This document shows positions 41,417-52,033 of a stretch of 64,000 bases of DNA, piece after piece. Position numbers and translations under genes: made by a program. Numbering within the stretch: the stretch's first letter is position 1; each line of letters begins with the position of its first letter. The DNA comes from Pyrenopolyporus hunteri (Eukaryota; Ascomycota; Sordariomycetes; Xylariales; Hypoxylaceae): assembly GCA_902806595.1 (NCBI GenBank), contig CADCXC010000043.1, forward strand, positions 744,001 to 808,000, written 5' to 3'. The notes below the pieces were generated by a model. That model had not been told where the DNA came from. It did no database searches and worked only from the letters and a program-made list of their open reading frames with translations.

Positions 41417-44400
41417 TGCTGACGTGGCTGGTTGTTGGAAGTGTATAGACCAGTTCAACTTTAGCTCGATTTTATTGTACTAGCGGTCCCGGCGTCGTCT
41501 GCAACTATCTGCAATTGTCTACAAAGATCCTTCGATCGATTGACGAGTAGTTCGGCGGTGATGGGATAGAGGTACGAGTAGGCCGTTAACATTAATATAT
41601 ACACCTGACCCAGATCGGATCACGGCTCTGCATACTTGCGTCTTTGATACTTCAGAGTTATGTATGACTACACGTCAACATGTCATAGGGTACCAGAAAG
41701 TTCCATTTCCTGATTCTGAGGTGTACAGAGAATCTATTGACAGGGGCCGAAAGAATGGGCTGAATGGCTGGTTGACCGCAAGTTGGCGGGCGCTAATGCG
41801 CCGTAGATCTGGCTGCCAAGCGCTCCAAGGTCATTTTTGGCATGTTTTGACATGGCCATTGCCGGCGAATGAGGCTGAAAGCTTGGAAAATAGAATACGT
41901 CATGGAACGAATCACCAGACCTAGCTGACAATAAAGGGAGGGTCTTATAGGGCTGATTGAGGAGACTTGCCGGGGGCGTTTGCTGCCTTGCTACGTATAA
42001 TTCATGCGCTACTGTAATTGTCCAACAAACGGCCGGAATTCCCTTGCTCGTCATCGCATTTTGTAGGGATCTGTCTCATGTTAGGCTGGTCGGGCTCCTA
42101 GAAATTCACGAGGTTGGAAAACTCCCTTTTACGTAAGGGGCGCGGTCAGTTGCAGTAGGTCAGGGATCTTGGATGCAATTGTTCGCAATGGCCCACCATA
42201 CCGACTTCGTCCAGCCTAGCGACCTACCTAATGTATGGCTCTCAAGTGCGTGAAATCCCATGCAACTATATCAACACTTACAGCATCGTACGAGAGGATA
42301 GTTTCTACATCCAACCCCCTTCAACTACCCTGGTACTTAGGTGTGGTCTTTAATATTCTGTGACCTCTAGGATGACTTTAGATGTTGTCTATTATATATA
42401 GTGGGTTATAGCTAGGTGCTTTTAAATATGATGGTGAACTATCTACAATTAGCAATAGGCTAAAGAGCCCGTGTTAATGACCCATCTAGCATTAGGTGGG
42501 GCGACTACTTTTAGGCTGGCCTCGTCCTGCCCTGGTTTCACGTACTGCGGTTCGAGCTCTCGTCTTTATAGTGATACATGTATTCCATACTCTCAGGGTA
42601 AGGAAGGAGTCACTGCAAGGAAGTATGATTAACGCCGCGAAAATTCTTCTAAAAGGGAAGTGTCTGCACGGTCGACGGTCGTAGGCCTATCATGCCCTCA
42701 TTTATAGCGAGAGTGGTGGCCACTGGCGATAACAGTCTGACCGCAGATGCGAATCATAAGGAGTGGAGATCTAAGCTTCTAGGCGCGAGTTTCATAATTA
42801 TATGCTTAATAGGTAAAAAGTTGAGTGAAAAGTCGATGGTTAAAGAGCGTAGGTACTTAGGTAGGTAAGTGGGCAATGAGATTAACCCTGCGACACCGAA
42901 AGGGGACTTGACACCGGATACACCACCTCTCATCCGAGGTGTTAAACGGAACTCCGGAAAACCTGTTGACCCATATATTTTGCTCCGTATCCTTGGGCTC
43001 TGGGCTCCGGTCTGTGTCTAGCCGTGGGTTCGGGCGGAGTTCTTGTGTGGCGGTTGAGTTTCGACTATATAAGTGCGTAGCCAAGTAGCCCAAACGAAGT
43101 CCGCAGCATTAAGGGACTACGTGCAATGAAAATAATTGGTCGCCTTAGCCTTAGCCTTAGGACCTTCTTGCTGTGATGCTACCTAGCTTTGATGAATTGA
43201 GCAGCATTTGGGTCCCGCCGCGTCTGGTGGTTGGCCATACCCTCGAACATTCCTGTAGCCAGTAAAATTTACTCGCTATTTGCCCTGTATGTCCAAGCGC
43301 TGTCTAGACTCGAGCCAAGGCCGCGAATGTGCAAAACGCTCGAGATGATAAAACTCACTTGACCGTGCTTCTCTCAGTACTATGCACGACTTATCTTCTG
43401 TGATTCTAAAAGTGGGATGCGCGATGGAAGACATCCAGACGCCCATCGAAGTTGGTGCGATCGCATGGATCGGCGTTGGCGTCATACCCCAGGAAACCAG
43501 AATCATTGAGAGAATGGAATATCTGGTTGTCTTCGTTCCATGAGACGCGTTTTGCGATATTGTTACCCATATAAGCTCGCCGTCGGTGAGAGAGTACCTA
43601 GCTATTTTGGATGCTAGCCATTCTCTTGCCGATAGTCGATACTTATGGCGGTTGAGCTAGATATTAAGTGAGGCGTTCAAGAGGAAGTTGAGGAGAGGAA
43701 TGCGTGAGAGCGGGAGCGAGAGTAATTAAATAGGTACACTGGATTCAGCCGACTAGCCCCTACCGATCGCTGGAGTTTCTTCTATATACGATAAGATGGG
43801 CAGGCCTACGAATTTCTCACGGGCCAATTTCTGACGCATTTAGTGGACGGTGTCAATATTTACGGGTATTCCCAGCCAATCGCAAGGGGATTTTGGCGCC
43901 CTCGGCTGGGTCGGACATTACAGCGAAGGGTGTGGTGCGGCCAGTGCCTATTCTATATTATATAGCTCTTCTCGACCGATGGCTCTTGGATTCGTCAGGT
44001 CGCATACTTACCTCATCCATGATCGTTTTCATTTCGTTATAGCGAGATCAGAGACCGAATAATTCCAGCTTCGACAATGGCATATGGCGACTTTGCCTAC
44101 TTCATCCGAAGATTCCAAGGGACTCCCGCCCTAGTTCAGCTACCTAGTTCCGCTTGTTGGATTGGCGTTCGTCCTCGGTCCCTCCGTATCTCCGATCCTT
44201 TAACCACCAACACACCCGAGATTGATACCTACCTACCTACCTAAGGTACCTAGGTAGCTGGTAAATGAGCTTTCAAACCCCGAATAGGTATTATATATCA
44301 GCGACTTGCCGAAGCGAGTGAATGCGCACCATGCCTCATAAGTGAAAATTAGAACTTGATGCCGCGTTGTGTCGCGAGGATGGGCAGTTAGGAGGTAGGT

Positions 44401-44605
44401 AAATAGGTAGTTCGGGGCTATGGTTAGGGGCCAGATGAAGAAATCGAACCTGCTGACAAATTAAACAACGGCAACAGTTACAATTTAACAACCGGCGAAC
44501 CAACGTTAACGAATATGGGAGGTTATCTTGATCTTAAAACTGGGGAATTGCTTACCTACCTATCTATGTGATCACCTAACCTAATCAACGTCAACCTCCC
44601 TGTCA
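41417..44605. other. 3.2 kb gene-poor interval
   Basis: Separates the small membrane protein gene from the zinc-finger regulator. It holds several unsupported frames (41664-41924, 42496-42684, 43276-43506, 43850-44062), a GCCTTA triplet repeat at 43142-43162 and TACCTAGG clusters near 42850-42870 and 44225-44258. The last 300 bp is the presumed promoter of the regulator. No tRNA or transposon ends recognised. Confidence 0.45.
44225..44258. repeat. TACCTAGG cluster upstream of the zinc-finger gene
   Basis: Four CCTA units followed by AAGGTACCTAGGTAG, palindromic around GGTACC and CCTAGG. Confidence 0.75.
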
Positions 44606-46117
44606 ATGTCCCCCCTCCTCGCGATGTCGGATACGATACGATTTTGTCCCCTGTGTAGCAAGCCCATTGCCACGGGTGAGTCAACATCCTCATCCCCCAT
44701 CTTCCTCCTTACCCCGCGATAAACCGTATTAATCGTTGACCCTAGAGTCTGCGTACAAACGGCACGTCTCCTACTGCCGCCGGACTCAAGATCGCCCTAG
44801 GAAACGGCCGCGTTCTTGTAAGGAGTGTCACTCTGCAAAGGCCAAATGTAGTTTCGAATCCCAATGCTCGCGTTGCAGATCCAAGGGCCTCGCCTGCGTC
44901 TACGAGAAGCCCTCTGTTCCCGCCGCCAGCACCGGCGCCACCACTACCACTACCGCCGCTAATCTCACCAATCAGGGCACCAGCACTTACGATGACGCAT
45001 CTGGATGCTCGGATAACGACAATATTTATGCAATAGCAATCTGCAATGCCTCGCCGGCGTGCAGCCCACTCAACTACCGCTTCGGGTCTTGCGGCAGCCT
45101 GGATCTACCCCCTACGTCCCCTCGTTCCGCGGCCGACGTTCGCGCCGACCCGATTGCTCGGCACAGCGCCCAATTCGTCCTCGAATCGCTACGAGCGCTG
45201 CCTCTTGCTATGCTCAGCAGAGAGACATTTTCGTGGTACTGTCACGGCTATTGGTATCAACCGGAGCTTCCTCGCAACATCGCTACGTGCTCCCAGCTTG
45301 TGAACTTGTACATCAAACCCCATTCCTCTATAGGGGATTCCTTCCAGCCCGTCTTCGACAATGAGAACCGACGACTGCTCCATGATCTCCCGGCGTCTAC
45401 GTTCGATGAAGTAGTATCGTCAATGCATGTACTGATAATTTATATGATCATGTTCCCTATATGTAACAGAACTATAGAGGAGGTCCCGGAAGTCAGTCTA
45501 CAGACGCTCATGACGTTCGATGTATGTTACCTACCTATATTTTGAATTCTTTTTCTTCCCCTGGTATAACCCTCATCATGATCATCATCGCATAGGCGCC
45601 TATGTACTAACAGCCATAGCTTTACGGCGTCAAATCTAGCCAGCTGAACAAGAGAACGTGGTTTCCCCTCGACGAACTAGATGATCCTGGTCTGACTTGG
45701 AAAGACTGGGTTTTCGCGGAGACACGACGAAGGTGCGCTAGCTAAAACCCGCCTCCCCTTGATTTTGTTACCGCACTATTCTGCCCACTAACTCGTCCCA
45801 GAACCGCCGCTACCTGGTTCCTTCTTAGCCGTGTGATGGATCTTAAGTTTGGGGCTAGGTGTCCTAGCATCGTAAACTACCGCTCCCTCCTACTTCCTTC
45901 TCCTGAATCCCTTTGGAACGCGAGGACGCAATCCGACTGGGAGGCCGCTCGCAACATCTATCTCCAAAGGCGCGGAAAGTGGTTGCGGACATTTGGGGAC
46001 CTTATAGACGCCCGATCGGCACCCCCTAACTCGGAACTTTTCCACGAGTTGAATCGATGGCATGCGAGTTGCGACAAGCTCGGACTTCTGCTTACACTAG
46101 CAACCGCTATGGTCTGA
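44606..46117 (+). CDS. Transcription factor with C2HC finger and Zn2Cys6 domain
   Basis: Four exons, 44606-44675, 44746-45521, 45620-45732 and 45802-46117, phases consistent, 424 residues. The alternative in-frame Met is at residue 7. The first intron splits an N-terminal zinc finger (FCPLCSKPI, then YKRHVSYC). A Zn2Cys6 cluster follows at about 42-70 (RPRSCKECHSAKAKCSFESQCSRCRSKGLACVYE), the DNA-binding signature of fungal regulators. The middle is Thr/Ser-rich. The C-terminal half carries a fungal regulatory-domain-like WFPLDELDDPGLTWKDWVFAETRRRTAATWFLL segment. This double-finger type recurs in Pezizomycotina regulators of metabolism. It converges with the sulfatase gene and is the natural candidate to control it and the permease; that link is inference from position. 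Confidence 0.85.
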
Positions 46118-46628
46118 GCAAAGGCTGTTACAGTATGGCTGGGGAATAATACGTCACCTGCTCTTGTAATACCAAGCCAGGGGCTTAAATAAGGCGGTTA
46201 ATAAGGGGGATTTACTAGAGCCAGAATCCCAATTCAAGATATGGAGGCGGAAAAGGGTGTGGGAATACGGCCCAATCGTAGCGGCCGATCTTCGTAGGTG
46301 ATATCCATATTCGCTCTGCTCCCGCCGTTCCAAATTTAGTAATGCAGATAATAGTAACGGTGCCGCGTTTCCCAATTCCTTGAATTCCGATTTTAACGGT
46401 AACAATAGGCCTTGCTATATTTTGACCTTTGTATTTCGCCAGCTTGGACTAATTACATTATCCTCCCATCCCAACAATAGGTCACGCCTTTCGCCCGTCC
46501 TCCTTATACACGGAGGTATATAAGTACCCCGAGGTAAGCGGGGGGTGCTGTCAATACATACGTGAAATATATACCCTGCATAGGGTGTCCGGGATTCGAT
46601 GGCGTCTAACGATATTCGTAGAAAAGAA
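46118..46628. other. Convergent 3' region of the zinc-finger and sulfatase genes
   Basis: 511 bp with overlapping 3' ends presumed. An 83-codon minus-strand frame at 46154-46405 has no features. Nothing else seen. Confidence 0.45.
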
Positions 46629-48554
46629 CTAAGTCCATTCGTGCCATCTGGGATCGAAACTACCAGGAAGGAGATTGTCGTGGTTAAACTGCGGCCCCTC
46701 GGCATCTAGTATGAACCCCATCTCACACCTATCGAACTCGATCTTCCTCGACTCGTCTTCGTAGAACGAGTCAAATCGCGAAGAAAGCGCATCCCTTAGA
46801 TTCCCGACGTTCCCGGCCGGATGAAGCGCCTTCCACGGATTGATGCAAGTTTCCGCTTTGCACGATTTCAGGACAAAGAGCAGGGAATCCAGCCTGGCGA
46901 CGACTTTCTCGAGGGGTGCCCCGGCTATAGTCTCTGGAGTTTTCTCGTCCGGATGCAGGAGATTAATCATCTGCCCCGGGTCCGTCGTCAGGTCGTGGAG
47001 CTCCCGCTCGTTATTGCACCACACTTGATAGTGTAGGTTGTAGGTCTTGCTGATGACGCGAAGAGCCTTATAGGTATTGTTCGAGTGTAGTCTCGGATAC
47101 GAATCGAGCACTTGCCCCTCGTTCGAAGCGAATCCCCAATGCTCTATCGAAGCGTGCTCGTGGCGTGTCTCGCTAGCTTGCGCGAGGCTCTCTTCCGTAA
47201 GCGGAATGGCAAGTCCGTCAAAATCGTCTCTCAGAGGAGCGCCTGCTATCCCCAGAAAAGTAGGCGCTAGATCTGTATGAGTGGTTATAATGTCGCTACT
47301 GGTTTTCTTAGGGACCCCGGGCCCTCTGACGATAAACGGTATGTTGATATCCTCTTCGAAGCTGCACTGCTTTGCGGGCTGCATGCGATGTTGGCCAATA
47401 TGATAGCCGTTGTCCGTGGAGTAAATTACGTACGTATTGTCTAGAATTTTAAGGTCGTCTAGGCGTCGAACTAAGGAGTCGACTATTTCGTCGACGCTCT
47501 GTAGAGCTCTGAGTCGTTGTAGATAGAAGTGGTCGTTGTAATCAACGGTTTCCTGGGTCTGTTTCGGTAGCTTCCGAATCCAACTGGCACCAGACGGCTT
47601 GTCCGGGTTGAAATTCGGAGTTCGTGGAACTTTAACCCCTTCGAAAAGCCCCGCATGCCTGTCCGCCGGCACCGGGGCTGAAAACTCAACCTCTTCCAGG
47701 TCGCTATGCCTCCCATCTTTGAAGGCGGGAGACCATATGTTGGCGTGTGGCGAAACGGGGGCAACTCCGAGGAAGAACGGCTTCCCAGCCTCGAATGCTT
47801 CATCCAAGAGTCCGAGCGCTTTTTCTGCGAGAACGTCGACGCTGTGTTGTCCTTCGAAACTCACGGGCGGGTCTTGGTTTCTCTGGTACGTGCTGTTCAT
47901 ATACCAATACGTGAATGGGTCTAATAGGAAGTCCTTTCGGCAAGTACATCGTGTTAGTATGTAGAATATAGCTCATAAAACTGTATATTGTGATGTAACC
48001 TACGGAAGCTGTCCATCCGGCAGCGTGGGGCGAATTATAGTTGTCGACGGAATGTGCGTTGAATAGCTTCCCTGTGTAGTACGTGTTGTAACCAGCCTCC
48101 TGGAGCCAGATTGGAAGGTATTTATCGTTCAATCCCTCCTTAACAAACTTAGGGTAACCACCTAAGGACTTATGAGTAGAATTCAGGGAGCAAGATGGTT
48201 GGGTTTCGTACCGTATGGAGGAAGCACATTGGTGACGTTCGTGTTATGTGCGTTTTTGCCGGTGAATATGGTCGTACGAGAAGGGCAGCAGAGCGCTGTT
48301 GTGCAAAAGTGCCGTTTGAAGAAGGTTCCGTGATCGATAAGGTGCTTCTTCACGTATGGCATATAATCCAGTGAGTTCATATGTAAATCCTGGTCATCGG
48401 TAAGGATGAACACAATGTTAGGCCGTGAGTGTCCGTGTCCTGTCCGACCGCCCGCAGGCCTTAAGGGCTTCTGGTCGACCGGCCCATATATCGTCCCAAA
48501 AACGAGATACGGGCAATAGGCCGCTATAATAAATAGGTAAGCCAGAATCTCCAT
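46629..48554 (-). CDS. Type I sulfatase (arylsulfatase), Cys-type
   Basis: Three exons, 48554-48212, 48161-48004 and 47933-46629, phases consistent, 601 residues. A hydrophobic N-terminus (MEILAYLFIIAAYCPYLVFG) looks like a signal peptide or anchor, so the enzyme is probably secreted or vesicular. Metal ligands Asp53/Asp54 lie in IVFILTDDQD. The CXPXR motif is Cys89-Cys-Pro-Ser-Arg93, where Cys89 would become formylglycine. The second metal site is in YSTDNGYHIGQH. The C-terminus has the N..YKALRVISKTYNLHYQVWCNNERELHDLTTDPGQM block typical of fungal arylsulfatases. Substrate class (aryl, choline or carbohydrate sulfate) is not determined by these motifs. It diverges from a Dal5-type permease, pointing to scavenging of organic sulfur. 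Confidence 0.9.
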
Positions 48555-49236
48555 GATGATAGATTGATTTGATGCTACTATAATTCGTCAAATATTCGCA
48601 TTGTCGGAACTTGGCGACTTAGACTCCCTAGAATTTAAAGGTGGTGGCGGTGTATTGTTACCCGGCCTAATATAGTATGCCCTTTTAAAGGTGAGAGCTT
48701 ATTATATTTACCAGAGCTGGGGGTGTTTAACAGCAGGTGAGAATGTTGGACAAAGTTCAGTGGTTAGGATCAGATAAAGCCCTTCAGTCCTTCAGGTATA
48801 TTATATAATTAATACGAAACAATGCACAATAGCGAGGACTAACACCGTCCTCGTTAGTCGAAGAGGCAATCGAGCCTCGAGGCGAGCCTAGTTAGAATTG
48901 ACCGCAACTATCCTCGGAAACCCCTCACCCTCTGACCGAGGTGTGTGGACGGATAGGGGTGTAGCGTAGTAGTTATATGCGGCGCAGCAAGCAATCTGAA
49001 GCTATAAACCCTTCTGCCGGATCCTACCCCGCATTTATAATAGAGATGGATCTACCGTTGCATTGGGAAGTCAATGTAGCATTACAAGAAAAGTCCCTGA
49101 GGCTCTGGGAGATATAAACTAGCATGTTCGCACATAGAAAGGGTTTCTTCTGGCGAGTGTTTTGGAGGTTCGGCCGTTAAATCGAATTTCACCCAACCTA
49201 GTGTAACACTAGCACTCGGATCTAGTGCTTCCAACC
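48555..49236. promoter_or_regulatory. Bidirectional promoter of the sulfatase and permease genes
   Basis: 682 bp between start codons. Two interleaved inverted repeats occur at 48833-48859: CGAGGAC (48833-48839) pairs with GTCCTCG (48847-48853), and GACTAAC (48837-48843) pairs with GTTAGTC (48853-48859). A 10-bp palindrome GCCTCGAGGC sits 14 bp further on at 48874-48883. A TATA-like TATAAAC is at 49115-49121 on the permease side. The symmetric sites are candidates for dimeric regulators. I did not find a clear match to the CYS3/METR sulfur-control site, but checked only by eye. Confidence 0.5.
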
Positions 49237-51494
49237 ATGGCTACGGTTATTCCAGTAGAGATATCCGAGAAATCGGTGTTGGTCGAAGACGCCGAACTTG
49301 GACCCGATGAAGAGAGAATCGCAGATGCTGTTCCTCCGCTAGGGAAACCGGAATCGCAGAAGAGATTCTGGTTTCAAAAGTCGAAGAAGCATAGTCTCGA
49401 CGAGATCGCGACTCAGGTATGACAATATCACGCGTGTAGATACTAAAAACGAGTTAAAAACTGACGATTGTAGCCAAGTGTTTACGATAACGCGGATATA
49501 GCATTTCAGTATAAGCCTCGTGATGATTGGTAAGAAACTAAGCTTGAAAGATGGGAGCCGAGTCCTCGCTAACTGGATGTAGGGAAAATCTTCATCGATT
49601 TGATCCGAGAGCGCGATGGACGTGGGGGGAAGAAACTAAAGTCATTCGAAAAATTGACTGGCGCATCATGACCTGGACGGCTATCATGTTCACCGCCATG
49701 GAGTTGGACAGAGCCAACCTCTCTCAATCTTTGACCGATAACTTCTTAGAAGATATGCATATGACAACAAACGGTAGGAATCCCATCCTAAAGTAGACAC
49801 GGGCCTAATGAAGCGTCAAGACTAAACGTCGAAAAGACTATAATTTAGGAAATACTCTGTACGCGCTGTTCTTCCTAGCTGGAGAATTTCCAGCACAGCT
49901 GTTAGCGAAATGGCTCGGACCTGATCGATGGATTCCATCTCAGATCGTGCTCTTCTCAGTCGTCTCCGCCTCCCAGTTCGCCCTCAACAGTCGCGCATCT
50001 TTTCTCACCTGTCGCGCCTTACTAGCCCTCCTGCAGGGAGGATTTATTCCGGAGGTATGCTACTTAATCCTAGTCTCGAGAGAATGCGGTGATTAAACTA
50101 AAGCTCTTTCGCGGTTACTTATAATAGTGCGTGCTTTATCTTTCGTACTTCTACAAACACCACGAACTTACTATTCGCCTGGGCTTCTTTTGGACGGGTA
50201 TGTTCATAGCGGATATCCTTGCAGCGGTGATCGCGTTCGGCCTCCTCCATATGCGCGGCGTCGACGGTCACCCGGGGTGGCGATGGCTTTTCTTGATCGA
50301 GGTAAGATTACGAGCCAGATAAGACGGAGCCGCGAACTAATCTATCGAAAGGGACTTGTCACGGGAGTTGTTGGACTTCTCTCCTTTGTCATGATGCCAC
50401 CGGGTCCGACGCAGACAGCAAGTTGGTCCCGTGGGAAAGATGGCTGGTTTACACCACGGTATGACACAACTGCTCCTTATTCGAAAGATGCTAAAGCACG
50501 AGGGTTGCTAAAACTTGGTAATAGCGAGGAAACGATTATGGTCAACAGGATTATCCGAGACGACCCAAGCAAAGGAACTATGCACAACCGCCAGCCTATC
50601 ACTCCGAAGTTATTATGGAAGAGTTTGACAGATGTTGACCTCTGGTAATTATATCTACCGCTTTGGTACAAGTCGTTGCTGATCTGAATCAAGGCCCCTC
50701 TATGCTATTGGCCTGTCGTTTAATATTCCCACCTTCTCGCCGCAGCAATATCTCAGTCTTTCTCTAAGAGGTATCGGCTTCGACACTTTCCAAACGAATC
50801 TCTTGTCAATTCCCTACCTTGTTCTGAAGAGTGAGAATATCTCCCCCATCCTCGTAGATGACATTAGCTAAGAGATTTTGCAGTTATCAACATGATGGCC
50901 CTCGCTACGCTGGCCGAATATACTGGACAACTTGCCGCATGTGCATCGCTATTTCAATTCTGGTGTCTACCGTTCTTAATCTATCTGCGAGTTGTAGATA
51001 CGACCCAGGCATCCAAGTGGTTAACGTGGGGGATGATCTCCCTGTTGTTAGCGGCGCCGCTCGGTATGTCATCCCCCTCCCTCTTTTTTTTTTTTTTTTT
51101 TTTTTCTTTTCATCTCTGGAGTATATAAAACATGGGCTTACATGATACAGGTCATCCGGTTCAAGTGGGATGGGTATCCAGAAACTCAAACACCGTCCGC
51201 TCCCGTGCGGTTGGTGCCGCGCTCTACAACATGTTTCTACAAGCAGGAGTGATCATTTCTTCGAATATCTATCGCGCAGACGACGCTCCCCTGTATAGGA
51301 GGGGGAATAGCATACTGATCGGGATTCTTTGCCTTAATTTGATGCTCTACGTGCTCGCGAAGACGTACTACGTCTGGAGGAACCGTGTGAGGGAACGCAA
51401 GTGGAATGCAATGAGTTCTGAGGAGAGGCTGGTCTATCTCTCCGATCACCAAGACGCCGGGAATAAGAGGCTCGATTTTAGACTAGCCTCGTGA
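49237..51494 (+). CDS. Dal5-family major facilitator permease (anion:cation symporter)
   Basis: Ten exons: 49237-49416, 49474-49529, 49583-49773, 49849-50054, 50128-50301, 50352-50458, 50525-50644, 50694-50830, 50884-51063, 51151-51494. Every phase agrees, giving 564 residues. The translated frame is diagnostic: RKIDWRIMTWTAIMFTAMELDRANLSQSLTDNFL (helix 1), LGPDRWIPSQIVLFSVVSASQF, ASFLTCRALLALLQGGFIPE, LSYFYKHHELTIRLGFFWTG, then GWRWLFLIEGLVTGVVGLLSFVMMPPGPTQT, and EETIMVNRIIRDDPSKGTMHNRQPITPKLLWKSL in the central loop. The family imports allantoate, nicotinate, pantothenate, biotin and, for yeast Soa1, sulfonates and other sulfur compounds. Adjacency to a sulfatase favours a sulfur-containing organic anion. 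The ninth intron has a 21-base T-run near its donor. Confidence 0.9.
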
Positions 51495-52033
51495 ATACCG
51501 AATTAAGCTACCGTGGGGGGCTATGGGCGGTAAAGCGGTCCTTTCTTGGGGTTATCGATGACGGCATCTCCCAGCTCATACACCATATTAGTGATGAGCA
51601 CTGGGGGACTTCAACCAGCCTACGACCCTATTTATATTCATCAGCCCGATTTTTAGATCCCTAAACCTTATGATATGGCAAAGCAAGCCCGTTTATAGAA
51701 GCCTACTACCTGGGTATACAACAAGGCAAGAAAATACTGGCTTGCAGCAAATATGCTATAAATTCGATGTATGTAGCCATGTCCCATATCGCTTCCAGGG
51801 TATCTATGCCTAAGCTTCTAAACCAAAATTCCTGCTTCGCTTGCTAATCCGACCGACGGCCTTTCTGCGGTCCAAACAGCCCATATACCAACCTAATGCT
51901 AAAATGTGCTGAAAAGTTCCCCCTTTTCAACCCCAAACGCCGAACCTGCCAGACCTATGGAAATAAACCATACGAACCACACCCAGTAACTCCGTCATCG
52001 TTTAAAGCGAAGCCCTTTTACTCGTTTTTGTAA
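51495..52033. other. Convergent 3' region of the permease and P4-ATPase genes
   Basis: 539 bp with no credible ORF, repeat or RNA. Presumed 3' untranslated regions at both ends. Confidence 0.45.

Noticed and set aside
43142..43162. GCCTTA repeat as an interstitial telomere tract
   Set aside because: Only three units, and the unit is not TTAGGG/CCCTAA.
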